Positions 28,430 through 36,775 of a stretch of 64,000 bases of DNA are shown piece by piece. The translations under genes were made by a program, and so were the position numbers. The stretch spans positions 3,774,001-3,838,000 of the forward strand of contig OY759218.1 of NCBI GenBank assembly GCA_963662175.1, given 5' to 3'. Origin of the DNA: Aradus depressus (taxonomy: Eukaryota; Arthropoda; Insecta; Hemiptera; Aradidae). The notes beneath the pieces were generated by a model. That model was not told the origin of the DNA and ran no database searches. It saw only the letters and a program-made list of their open reading frames with translations. The stretch's first letter is position 1. Each line of letters starts with the position of its first letter.

Positions 28430-28772
28430 GTCATTATGTAATGTGAGGTTGGAAACGTAAAATGGGGCATTGGCAATGTGGCGTAGTATGATGGATTGTA
28501 ATGACTGAAGGCGTTGTATGTTTGATTTTTTGGCTGATCCCCATATCTCGATTCCGTAAGTCCAGATGGGTTTTAGTATAGTGTTGTAAATGTGAAGTTT
28601 GTTTTCAAGCGATAATGTCGATCGTCGTCCGATGATTGATTTCAGTTGTCCAAATCGTCTTTTGAGGTCTGTGCGTTTCAGTCTGATATGAGTTGTCCAA
28701 GTTAAACGTCTGTCTAAATGAAGTCCTAGATATCGGACAGTGTCTGATGCAGGAATGGGCTGGTTGAAATAT
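28134..28772 (-). mobile_element. Jockey-type LINE, 3' end, 5'-truncated
   Basis: On the minus strand this is the 3' portion of a non-LTR retrotransposon: the end of the reverse-transcriptase ORF, a short 3' UTR and a TAAA-rich tail (28134-28157). The 3'-terminal part also occurs at 29086-29382 and 32696-32886. Jockey-type elements commonly end in short A-rich repeats. The element is 5'-truncated at about 28772, where AT-rich DNA begins. Confidence 0.85.
28259..28772 (-). pseudogene. Jockey-like reverse transcriptase, C-terminal fragment
   Basis: About 170 codons remain open on the minus strand without a start codon, ending at TAG (28259-28261). The frame shows the classic post-palm thumb region of Jockey RTs: YLGLHLDRRLTW, LSLENKL, ILKPIWTYGIEIWG, then a terminal RRLKRAWQRDLL. 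In intact elements this domain copies the element RNA into DNA at the target nick. The catalytic palm motif, endonuclease and ORF1 are missing, so the fragment is dead. The frame has no internal stop, which suggests a fairly recent insertion. Confidence 0.88.
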
Positions 28773-29085
28773 ATTTAAAAAAGGAAAATTTAACGCAAAG
28801 AGTTAAAAGTAAAATAATAATAAAATTGGTTTAGAAAAATTATTGCTACTTAATAATTGAAATAATATACTACAATTAAGGAATAACACATGTATAATAA
28901 AACGTTCTTAAGTTTATGATAAAAAATAATGTTAATAATAATAATATATATATTTTTTATATTAAATATATCTGGTCAATAAATTACTTTATTGTTCTTA
29001 ATGTCCATATCCCTTTTTCAGTTTTCTAATTACAGAATTAATTGAAGTTAGTTGATAATTGAGAAAGAGAAGTGAGTATTTTTTA
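28773..29085. other. IR1 spacer, AT-rich
   Basis: Unique, very AT-rich DNA lies between the Jockey fragment and the right arm of IR1. It has no ORF, RNA gene or repeat unit. Confidence 0.7.
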
Positions 29086-29382
29086 CTCAACATCCCATTT
29101 ATACCTTCTGTTATCAAGACACGATATCAAAATTTTCACGACAAACTCCATCATCACGCCAATCCACTTATTCTCCAATTATCCACGAACACTCTCCCCA
29201 CAAACCCACCAAGACGTCTAAAGCGGGCATGGCAGAGGGACCTGCTCCAGGACTAGCCTGGACTCCTCTTCGGTCACGTACCTCAGCAGTACAGCGACAC
29301 ACTTGCCACAGCACATCATCACGATCACTAGTGACAAATGTTGTCGTTGTGAATATGTAAATAAATAAATAAAATAAATATA
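29086..29382 (+). mobile_element. Jockey LINE 3' end, copy 2 (within IR1 right arm)
   Basis: Plus-strand copy of the LINE 3' end: last codons of the RT ORF through RRLKRAWQRDLLQD and stop, 3' UTR, and TAAA-type tail. It is a passive duplicate carried by the inverted repeat, cut at the arm boundary. Confidence 0.85.
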
Positions 29383-29874
29383 TTTCGTATTTACAATGTA
29401 TCCCAAACCGAAGGCCTGCTAAATTTCTCAGAAAATATGCAAGATAAGAAATGTTTCTTTTTGAAACAGGCACATTTCCCCAGAGGATTCCAAGAATGTT
29501 ATCAAAACATTTTTTCGGCCACTAAGTTAAGCTATAGAGCATGCAACTTCATTTTTTCAAATGTAAATAAAAAATGAGACAATTAGAAGAGCTATTTTTT
29601 TTTTTTTTTTTTTTTTCCTATTAGCAGAAATTATTTACGTCGAACTGTGTAAAATTGTTGACAAAAATTCTAAATATTAAAATAATTAACTAAGATGTTT
29701 GCATTATTTGAAGAAAAAAGAATTAACACGTAATTAACATGTCATGCAATTTCTTGGACCCAATTAATTTTGGGCAAGTAGGAACAAGAAAAAAAAAAAT
29801 TAGCTTCTATAAGAAAATAATGATGTACATTTGGATCAATGACATAACGATCTTTAGGTATACAGGAACATACC
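29086..29874 (-). repeat. inverted repeat IR1, right arm (789 bp)
   Basis: Reverse complement of 27641-28429. Its inner end cuts into the Jockey ORF at the codons for NIPFIPS, so this arm carries only the last part of the LINE. Its outer end lies 3 bp from the left arm of IR2 (29878), an unusually tight junction between two separate inverted duplications. Confidence 0.95.
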
Positions 29875-29877
29875 TAT

Positions 29878-30118
29878 ATATTAATACCTTAGGTATTTCG
29901 TGAGTACAAAATATTGCTCTTAGGGCCCTAATTACTTCACTGGCCGTTTTCCCTTTCAGCTTTGCTACATCTATCCATGTAGATAAATAATCAACCACTA
30001 CTAAGTAGGAATTTCCACCAAACTCAAATATATCGGTACCTACCTTTTCATACGGTAAATCTGGTATGACATGTATGACTGGTACGTCATTTTCGCCGCC
30101 CTTACCAACAACTTTAGA
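29878..30118 (-). pseudogene. Ty3/Gypsy integrase fragment (IR2 left copy)
   Basis: On the minus strand the frame reads VGTDIFEFGG and YLVVVDYLSTWIDV, the first catalytic-Asp segment of a Gypsy integrase core. It is cut at the arm boundary after EIPKVLI. The same stretch continues intact in the right copy (38136-38990). Integrase inserts the element cDNA into the genome; this fragment lacks the second Asp and the Glu and cannot act. Confidence 0.85.
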
Positions 30119-30143
30119 CACAACTTTAGCATATATACTAACT

Positions 30144-30470
30144 ACGCTATAATTATAAAATTTTCCCCGAATTCAGATAAGGCAAATTCTCGGGCTAACC
30201 TCCTTGTAGCCCGTGACCAAGTGACGGAAAGCTTTCCGGACAATGAATCCGGTACCATAGGAGTGTAACCGTTCGCTGCAACTGTAGTAAACTGTGTGAT
30301 TCTTCTTCTCTAGCATACCTTGACCGGCCCATCGGATCTCCTGGATGGCAGTTATGTCCAGCTTATATTTTTCAATTTGATTCAGAGCAAATTCAGTGCT
30401 CCGGGTCTATGTAATGTTAAAATATTCCAGTATCCAAGATTAAACCTAAGACGTTTGCCGGGTTGTTTCC
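30144..30470 (-). pseudogene. LINE AP-endonuclease fragment (IR2 left copy)
   Basis: Reverse complement of 37784-38110. The translated minus strand shows LDITAIQEIRWAG and YGTGFIVRKAFRHLV, typical of the endonuclease domain of RTE-like LINEs, often annotated in insects as craniofacial development protein 2-like. A frameshift lies near the N-terminal part. It is joined directly to the Gypsy integrase piece and interrupted by the LTR element at 30471. Confidence 0.75.
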
Positions 30471-30934
30471 TGTTAAGTCGCGAGTTGAGTGTGGGTGAAT
30501 TCGGGAACACGCCGAGACAATCGATAGGAGTCGGCGGGACTCTTGAACTACATGAGTCAGTAAGCAGTTGGGCACCACGCGGGGTGGACTGAGTTCGTTG
30601 AGTTGGTCGCCACGCGGGGTGGACTGAGAGTCTGGGTCGAGCCAGCACGCGGTGTACGGAATGGATTCGTCCTTATTACCACGCGGGTATAAGGTGAGTC
30701 GTTAGTTACCATGCGGAAGTGAGTTGTTTATTACCACGCGGGTATAAAGTGAGTCGTCTGTTACCAAGCACAGTAAGTGAGTGACTTGTGTAGTTCCCAC
30801 GCGGTATGGGACTTATTATTGAACAACTGACTTTGTGTTCGTTACCACGCGGTTTTGTAATAAGGGTGTTGTCCAAATAAATATATATCTTGTTCTACTC
30901 GAAGTTCTCATTTAACCTGTACCCAAACCCAACA
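30471..30934 (+). repeat. 5' LTR with repeated CCACGCGG boxes
   Basis: The LTR runs from TGTTAAGTCGCG to CCCAACA (TG...CA termini). Eight CCACGCGG-type boxes start near 30575, 30610, 30645, 30679, 30709, 30734, 30797 and 30845, with a degenerate one near 30764. Most are about 25-35 bp apart and several are followed by GTATAA or GTGGACTGAG. This is a degenerate minisatellite inside the LTR, in the place where transcription signals would lie. Confidence 0.88.
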
Positions 30935-30952
30935 TGGTTTTTACCGGGCCGG
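30935..30952 (+). other. putative primer binding site
   Basis: TGGTTTTTACCGGGCC follows the LTR terminal CA directly, as a tRNA-primer complement should (TGG pairs with the tRNA CCA end). The matching tRNA was not identified. Confidence 0.5.
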
Positions 30953-31331
30953 ATTCAAGTAAGTAATACAGTCAGTTTCATTTCATTATTTTCAATTTCA
31001 AAATGTCGCGAAGAAAGTCAAATTAGTCGACTTAGAAAAAACGACAACCCATCGGCACTAGCGCCGACGCCGTAGATCTTCTGCTGCTGAGAAGACTGCA
31101 CCTCCCGCTACCGCGAACGAACCCACCTGCGACGCCTCTTCTGCGCAAGCTGAACCAACACTTCAGCGCTCGCGCCTCCAGCCTCTTTGGATGAAGCCTG
31201 CAACCCACGACCTCAACGCACCAATTGGCCTACTCATCGCATGCCTGGACGCAAAAGTCGGCTCGGACAGCCGCCTTCCAATCCACGCGGCACTAAGATC
31301 ACCACTCGCACACCATTCGCTACACTGATGC

Positions 31332-31616
31332 ATGTCGCCTCCGCTCCGTTCATGGACGACTTCCGCGCCTTTTCTCGCGATTCGCACGCTGCATGAGCTG
31401 GCTGATCGGGAGCTGCAGCGGTACCCGCTCGCGTCAGAAGTGCTCTTGAAGGAGACCTACGGGGACGACAACGCTCCGCCGCAATCCTGGAAGCTGGGAC
31501 GGATCACCCAGCTCTACCCGGGGCAAGACGCAATCACGCGAGTCGCGGATGTCGCAACGACCACCGGGGTTGTGCGCAGACCCCTGTCGCGACTATGCCC
31601 GCTCCCAACCCAATAA
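31332..31616 (+). pseudogene. BEL/Pao pol remnant: RT piece fused to C-terminal domain
   Basis: A 94-codon plus-strand frame combines an RT segment (SAPFLAIRTLHELADRE followed by KETYGDDN) with a C-terminal block (WKLGRITQLYPGQDAITRV then RRPLSRL). The second block matches the conserved C-terminal domain of BEL/Pao polyproteins (DUF5641 type) from memory of the family. The junction falls right at the catalytic YVDD position, where Val appears as Gly. The region from the catalytic site through RNase H and integrase core is gone. The product would be inactive. Confidence 0.72.
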
Positions 31617-31633
31617 TGAAGCCGAGCCTTCAT

Positions 31634-31644
31634 GGGGGGCGGGA
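31634..31644 (+). other. polypurine tract of the BEL/Pao-like element
   Basis: GGGGGGCGGGA lies immediately before the TGTTAAG start of the 3' LTR, the expected place of the plus-strand primer. Confidence 0.75.
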
Positions 31645-32014
31645 TGTTAAGTCGCGAGTTGAGTGTGGGTGAATTCGGGAACACGCCGAGACAATCGATA
31701 GGAGTCGGCGGGACTCTTGAACTACATGAGTCAGTAAGCAGTTGGGCACCACGCGGGGTGGACTGAGTTCGTTGAGTTGGTCGCCACGCGGGGTGGACTG
31801 AGAGTCTGGGTCGAGCCAGCACGCGGTGTACGGAATGGATTCGTCCTTATTACCACGCGGGTATAAGGTGAGTCGTTAGTTACCATGCGGAAGTGAGTTG
31901 TTTATTACCACGCGGGTATAAAGTGAGTCGTCTGTTACCAAGCACAGTAAGTGAGTGACTTGTGTAGTTCCCACGCGGTATGGGACTTATTATTGAACAA
32001 CTGACTTTGTGTTC
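31645..32014 (+). repeat. truncated 3' LTR
   Basis: Near-identical to the first 370 bp of the 5' LTR, stopping after CTGACTTTGTGTTC where AT-rich DNA begins. The near-identity of the two LTRs argues for a recent insertion. Loss of the right end means no target duplication can be checked. Confidence 0.9.
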
Positions 32015-32443
32015 TTTGTTTATAATGACTTTGTTTATAATTTTAGTGACTTTGTTTATAATTTTAGTGTATAACTTTTTATTACATTGCAAATTTTACA
32101 GTCTCTCACCACTGTGTTTTTACTATTAGTTCTTTTTGCAACTTTTTCAGTTTCTCATCACTGTGTTTTTACCATTTCAAGGGTGTCATGACCACAGGTC
32201 GTATCTGAAAAAAAATATATATATATTTTTTTTTATTGGCTCATTCGATAGAAGATCCGATTCCGTATGTAATGAAACCAGGGGTTTATCGATATTGTAA
32301 CGGAAAACCCGGGACTTGGGCGATCGGCCACCGTTTTCAACTCCTGCCTACCTACCTACTTATCTATAGACAATACAAGAGAAGAAGTGAATCTGATTCG
32401 GTCCATATGGGGATTCTTCCTTTATGCGACTTAATATATAAGT
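32015..32443. other. AT-rich DNA with a short tandem repeat
   Basis: Just after the truncated LTR, a unit close to TGACTTTGTTTATAATTTTAG repeats about twice (32014-32075). Two further similar stretches (CTCTCACCACTGTGTTTTTAC type) follow near 32100 and 32152. No gene is seen. Confidence 0.5.
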
Positions 32444-32695
32444 GAGGGCGCCGGTAGCACAGTGGAATGCGTGCTTGACTTCTGAGCTCAAGAACGTGGG
32501 TTCGTAACCCGACCGAGGCCCTTAGTTTATTTTATCTGAGAGGTAAAATAAACTAAGCACGCCGTCCTCCGGATGGGACGTTAAGCGATGGTCCCGAGCC
32601 TGTACGATGTCAGGTACTCGTTAAAGACCCCTGCCCTAGGTGAATAAAAATTTAGGGTAGGCAAAATTAATGCCTCCCACAGTAGAGTCGGACTC
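32444..32695 (+). mobile_element. tRNA-derived SINE, copy 2 (best preserved 5' end)
   Basis: This copy shows the pol III A box (GGTAGCACAGTGG) and B box (GTGGGTTCGTAACCC) about 35 bp apart. They are followed by a self-complementary TTATTTTATCTGAGAGGTAAAATAAA hairpin region, the body block GCCGTCCTCCGGATGGGACG and AAGCGATGGTCCCGAGCCTG. The GGATGGGACGTTAAGC...GGTCCCG block resembles the conserved central domains shared by several animal SINE superfamilies; that link is from memory. The right end abuts a Jockey fragment. Confidence 0.88.
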
Positions 32696-32886
32696 ACGAA
32701 CACTCTCCCCACAAACCCACCAAGACGTCTAAAGCGGGCATGGCAGAGGGACCTGCTCCAGGACTAGCCTGGACTCCTCTTCGGTCACGTACCTCAGCAG
32801 TACAGCGACACACTTGCCACAGCACATCATCACGATCACTAGTGACAAATGTTGTCGTTGTGAATATGTAAATAAATAAATAAATA
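32696..32886 (+). mobile_element. Jockey LINE 3' end, copy 3
   Basis: About 190 bp matching 29187-29380, from CGAACACTCTCCCC to the TAAATAAATAAA tail. It starts exactly at the SINE end, with a shared CACGAAC microhomology. Unlike the IR1 copies it ends at the LINE tail, which fixes the true 3' terminus of the family. Confidence 0.85.
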
Positions 32887-33102
32887 TGTAAGATTGTATT
32901 GCTTCGTTTGATAAGCTGACGTGAAGTTCAAACCTTAAATTCTGGCTTAAACAATTGCGAAGTAATAATTACTTCGTTAGAGTGATAATGGTTACAATTT
33001 TTTTAATGAAACTCTCATTTATTCCTTTGTGTAATTGAACTTTAAAATAAAAACATTATTTAAAAATTTTTTTATAAAAGTTCTTCAGTTTTTTTATTTA
33101 AC

Positions 33103-33198
33103 AGGTACAGTGAACCGAGGCTCTCTGATCTGAAGCTTCCCACGTTTATTCACTTTCACTTCCGTCGCACCGTCGTATCTGTCTCTCATATAGTTCAC
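33103..33198 (-). CDS. Wnt ligand gene, internal exon (after the CHGVSGSC region)
   Basis: A 32-codon minus-strand exon encodes YMRDRYDGATEVKVNKRGKL followed by a short RFTVP end. This is the Wnt segment that follows the conserved Cys-rich CKCHGVSGSC core, where family members read as a short LK-KYD.A.EV stretch then a basic patch. A good acceptor (pyrimidine run then CAG) precedes it. The donor is weak (GTTAAA, or GTACCT within the last codons). Wnt proteins are secreted lipid-modified signals bound by Frizzled receptors. The subfamily cannot be fixed from this exon. The C-terminal Cys-rich exon expected at lower coordinates was not found before the satellite. Confidence 0.8.
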
Positions 33199-33378
33199 CT
33201 GAAAAAATAGAATACAAAAATAGCACTTTAATAAAAGAAATAAGAAAACAAAAACACATTTCACAAAAATGAAAAATTTGTGGAACTTTTTCAGTTTGTG
33301 TGAAACACTTTTATTAAAAGTTCACATCACAAAAAATTCCATTCGGAACAAACAAAAAAAGAATTACTTAAAATGAAT

Positions 33379-33382
<4 letters not shown>

Positions 33383-33461
<79 letters not shown>
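33383..33461. repeat. (TA)n microsatellite, about 79 bp
   Basis: A pure dinucleotide tract lies between the two Wnt exons. It is a likely site of polymerase slippage and of assembly error, and may mark where sequence has been lost. Confidence 0.95.
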
Positions 33462-33463
<2 letters not shown>

Positions 33464-33926
33464 TATTTCTTATCACACTTCATTTTCTGCCTTTTAAAAC
33501 AATGTTTACTCATTAACTATTGAAAAAAATCTAGTGCCCCCAGGAGCTCCCTCAAAACTCGGGCACGCTAAGATGTGTTAACATTCGTGGGATTAAGTCC
33601 AACGATGTCTGCAGCATGCTGTCAAATTTAATTTCCTGGCAGCGCCCCTTCTCACCAAAAATTATTTTTCCATTCCGGAACACTATATTTTCAAAATTTC
33701 CTTATCAAGACCTTTAAAATGAATATTACCACTCAATATTATGCTTTAAAACAAAGTTCTGGGGCCATCATTTTTTAGCGACCCCGCAAAAGAAAGTAGG
33801 CAGGCTAAGAAGCCTATCCATGTCCTCCTCAGTGCACCTTCTACATACCATGTAAACATTGAAAAGATAACAGAGAAGGTTGTAGGGGCCTTGGAGGAGC
33901 CTACCTAGAGGGAGGAGGAAACTTAC
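33462..33926. other. Wnt intron or deleted interval, no exon found
   Basis: The minus strand was read for the expected Wnt middle segment (SREAAF, WGGC, NLHNNEAGR, CKCHGVSGSC) and none of these motifs is present. The sequence looks like old repeat DNA. Confidence 0.65.
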
Positions 33927-34150
33927 CGATGTGGTTGAGTGGCCCGAAGACTGTGGAGTCTGGGACGGTGGTGCAGTTCCATCGACGATACTTGAACTGG
34001 TGTTGACACTCAGCTATTGCAGTGCTCACCCCCGCAGCTATCCCCGGCATGTGATCCGGGTAAACCTGACATAGTCGAAGCTGCCCTCCGGAGAATCCCT
34101 TCAGGGCATCGCACCCCTCCACCATGTTGAACTTCCTCATCCCGATACTC
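33927..34150 (-). CDS. Wnt ligand gene, exon for the N-terminal Cys motif
   Basis: A 224-bp minus-strand exon bounded by TTTTAG at 34151 and a strong GTAAGT donor at 33926. It encodes GCDALKGFSGGQLRLC, YPDHMPGIAAGV, AIAECQHQFKYRRWNC and STVFGPLNHI, the hallmark start of the Wnt fold with its conserved Cys, QF..RRWNC and VFG motifs. The exon ends in phase 1 just before the usual GSREAAF segment, a common Wnt intron position. LC.VY.DHMP followed by VFGP is most like the Wnt5 and WntA groups from memory, but I cannot separate them. The signal-peptide exon upstream (higher coordinates) was not found in the window. Confidence 0.93.
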
Positions 34151-35682
34151 CTAAAACACACAATAATCTTTAGTCTAAGGTTCAAGGATGTTCTTCAAAA
34201 AACAACATGTTCTTTTCAGCGAATTTCTATAGAAATTAGCTAATATGCACTTTTCATCATCCCCTATAGAGCACTATTCTTATAAAAGAATTTTAAGGGC
34301 TTCCAAATAGTGCTAAAGGGAGAAACGGAAGCCATATATATTAGTAAAACCTCGTTATAACGCTCCTCTCGAGAGAATGTTATGACCGAGAAAACACTAA
34401 ATTCTGATTGTTTTATCTCAAAAATTTATCTTACATAACTATTAGAATAATAAGCAAATATGTAATGAAAAAAAATATGAAAGTTTTATATCAAATAATG
34501 TTTTTGTATATGAAATCTATATTATACTTTTTGAAAAATGAGAAAAAAATTCCGTTTCCGAATAGAGGGTTTCCTCTAACATGAACATTTTAAGGGGCAG
34601 TTTAAATTTTTTTTGTTTCTATTGACTTCAAGAAGTGGGGAAAGTATTAAAAATATTAATTCCTTTATGAGTTATACTTTTTCAAAAAGAGAGGAGCAAT
34701 GTTTAATTATTCGAAAATCTCCTTTCTTCCTGGTACCATAATCATGATTAGTTTTGTTAAGAAGCAAACTATCTTTAGTTTTCCTAATAACCATTAATGT
34801 TTCAAATATGAACAGTGCAGGTAAAGGCAGGATTTTAAGTTTTTTTTAAATATTTCTCTGTAGCTTGTTCTCTGATTAATTCGTTTATTATTCTTAGTGC
34901 TTTCCCTTTAAGTCTAAAAATATTATTACTAGAGCTACAAGCTTGCACTATTTGGAGGCCGTTAAATGTATTATACCATAATTGATTATAGAATGGAAAT
35001 AGGCATAATAGTAGTTAATGTTTCCACTGATACAATCTTAATAGCTAATGATGCTTTTAAAGAAGAATTTCCTGATTTACCAGATCGAAGGCTTTAGTTA
35101 AATCTGTGAATATACCAGAAACTTGATCTTTTTTGCCTATAATTAAAATGAATTGTTCAATAAATTCAAATATTTTCTAAAACCAATTGTTCGCCAGTCA
35201 GCACTCATTGACTTCCGAAAATTATTACTAACCACTTGAAAATTATTTTCTAGAAACATTTTGAAATTGTTGGGAGTTTGGTAAGGTCTTAATATATTAT
35301 AAAAAAAACTAATGTAAACTAATATTATGGAAAAACTGATGTAATAATATTTAGTACGTCTTACTTGTAACAACTTTTGATATATTTCTTATCTTATAAG
35401 ATTGAAGTATGAAGCCTTGAATAAAAGGCAACACCATGTTTGAATTGTGAACAAAAAATATGAACTTTATGAATATGAGTCAGTATCATTGTTATAACAT
35501 TAAGTATAAACACACATTTACAATAAGAATAATAGAATCACAGTAACAAACAAAATAAACTAACAAAGCTAAAACTGATAACCGTCCAACCACGTTATAA
35601 CCTTTTCATTCTCCTTTTCCCTCCATGGCGACTCACCAGGTGGCAGCAGTAGACGGCCACGGGAGCAATGAGACTGCTGAAT
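34151..35682. other. AT-rich DNA, no gene recognised
   Basis: This stretch may belong to the Wnt first intron. A segment near 34340 (AAACCTCGTTATAACG) resembles the ends of common small insect DNA transposons, but no matching partner end was found. No ORF with a known domain is present. Confidence 0.5.
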
Positions 35683-35694
35683 AGTCTAACTATT

Positions 35695-35897
35695 ACTGTT
35701 GTCATACCTTTCGGTGGATACCGTCGTCACTGGCTGCTGGTCGAGTACTGTGGGCGAGCGCTTTCGATGTAAAGACATCATCTTCAAGCCACTGTTAATG
35801 TTGTACTCGACCAGCAGCCAGTGACGACGGTATCCACCGAAAGGTATGACAACAGTAACATATTTACTGGCGGAACTAACCCCTTAGATTATATACC
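35695..35897 (-). mobile_element. 203-bp palindromic mini-element with 12-bp target duplication
   Basis: The 12-mer AGTCTAACTATT flanks the insert at 35683-35694 and 35898-35909. Two perfect 56-bp inverted arms (35693-35748 and 35803-35858) enclose a 54-bp loop; the left arm begins 2 bp inside the target duplication. Read on the minus strand the loop contains TTGAAGA, one U, stem GATGT/ACATC closed by a 4-base loop, then GAAA (35762-35787). That is the layout of a hammerhead ribozyme core except that the first C of CUGANGA is U. Penelope-like elements are known to carry hammerhead motifs, and the one at 55269 also has a 12-bp duplication. I therefore infer a tiny non-autonomous Penelope-related element. 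Confidence 0.7.
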
Positions 35898-36164
35898 AGT
35901 CTAACTATTCTTTTTTAAATAGTGGCTTCATTCTCACTATTTTCAGTGAGTTAGGAAAGAAAGATGGATTACGTTAGTCAGAGGCTCTTCAATATTTTCG
36001 GAAATTTTGATTATTTTGTTCGATAAATATTTAGTATATGTCATAAGATCTTTTTTTTTTTTTATATCACGGATAGTATTAATATAGTATCCGTTACGTT
36101 GGATAAAGAAACATGGAATTAGCTTCCGCTTCATTAACTTTATTAAGAATTTCAAATGATTTAG

Positions 36165-36775
36165 ACCATGTATGGGCAACCTTTGACATGTTGCGGGCCA
36201 AACTTTAGTGTGCAAATACGTTCGCGGGCCGCGTAGATGGTTCAAAATAAAATAACGTCGGACTTTCAAGTAGTGTTCATAATTTTTAGCGATAGATATC
36301 AGACATGAAATAATAAGACAATGTTATTATAATACAATTTATTAAAATAACAAAATGAAATGAAAAAAAAATAGGTTCAATATTATAATTAAATCGTGAA
36401 ATTTGGAATTATTACAAACTACGAAAGTTAAGTAGCGACACCGAAATCAATGAGACACTTGAGCTTGAATTTGGGAAACTAATCCATTGATGTTTGGATT
36501 AATTCCACTGATACAAAGACGTAAAGAATTTTCCAAATTACCTTCAGTGAACCTTGTACGATGTTTTGATTTATTAACTTTCATCATTGAAAAGAACTGT
36601 TCGCATTTATAAGTACTGCCAAACGCACAAATCAATCTTCTTGCGAATTTTCTAAGCTGCGGAAAATGGTCTTCTTCGAGGTATTTTTTGTAGAAATCGC
36701 ACAACTCCACGTCTTCTAATTTAGATTTTAGGAGTGAGTTTTCTTGAATCTCGATCAACTCCATTTGCAAGTCCC
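36165..36775 (-). mobile_element. hAT transposon fragment
   Basis: The right part encodes the transposase C-terminus. The left end (about 36165-36235) has TGTATGGGCAACCTTTG and GTTGCGGGCC, typical of the terminal region of hAT elements of this type. The 5' part has been cut off at 36775, exactly where the right arm of IR2 starts, so the IR2 breakpoint lies inside or against this element. Confidence 0.75.
36447..36770 (-). pseudogene. hAT transposase C-terminal dimerisation domain
   Basis: A 107-codon minus-strand frame contains FPQLRKFARRLICAFGSTYK, CEQFFSMMKVNKSKHR and TRFTEGNLENSLRLCIS, the dimerisation region of hAT transposases of the GTF2IRD2/ZBED-like group. In active elements this domain assembles the transposase that cuts out the element. 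The BED zinc finger and the DDE catalytic part are missing, so only a C-terminal remnant of the protein is left. Confidence 0.85.

Larger units (their letters stand above)
29878..31478 (+). repeat. inverted repeat IR2, left arm (1601 bp)
   Basis: This segment is the reverse complement of 36776-38376 over 1601 bp. One substitution was noticed by eye (in the AAGTCGG region near 31260), and the encoded shadow frames are otherwise the same. In order it carries a Gypsy integrase piece, a LINE endonuclease piece and the 5' LTR plus part of the interior of a BEL/Pao-like element. The spacer between the arms (31479-36775) contains the two Wnt exons. Confidence 0.95.
30471..32014 (+). mobile_element. 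internally deleted BEL/Pao-like LTR retrotransposon
   Basis: The element has a 464-bp 5' LTR, a primer site starting TGG, about 710 bp of interior, a purine tract and a 3' LTR truncated after 370 bp. The interior keeps an RT-proximal piece (PFLAIRTLHELADRE, then TYGDD at the usual YVDD position) fused to the C-terminal pol piece (WKLGRI, PG.D, TRVADV, RP). The rest of pol and gag has been deleted. It is therefore non-autonomous and could only have moved with proteins supplied by an intact relative. A second, 3'-truncated copy lies inverted at 36776-37783. Confidence 0.85.

Noticed and set aside
30320..31822. Several 60-100-codon frames inside the LTR (both strands)
   Set aside because: They arise from the CCACGCGG repeat composition of the LTR and are copied passively in IR2.
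33103..34150. Calling a complete Wnt gene
   Set aside because: Signal peptide, middle Cys core and C-terminal Cys domain exons are all absent, so only two exons can be supported.
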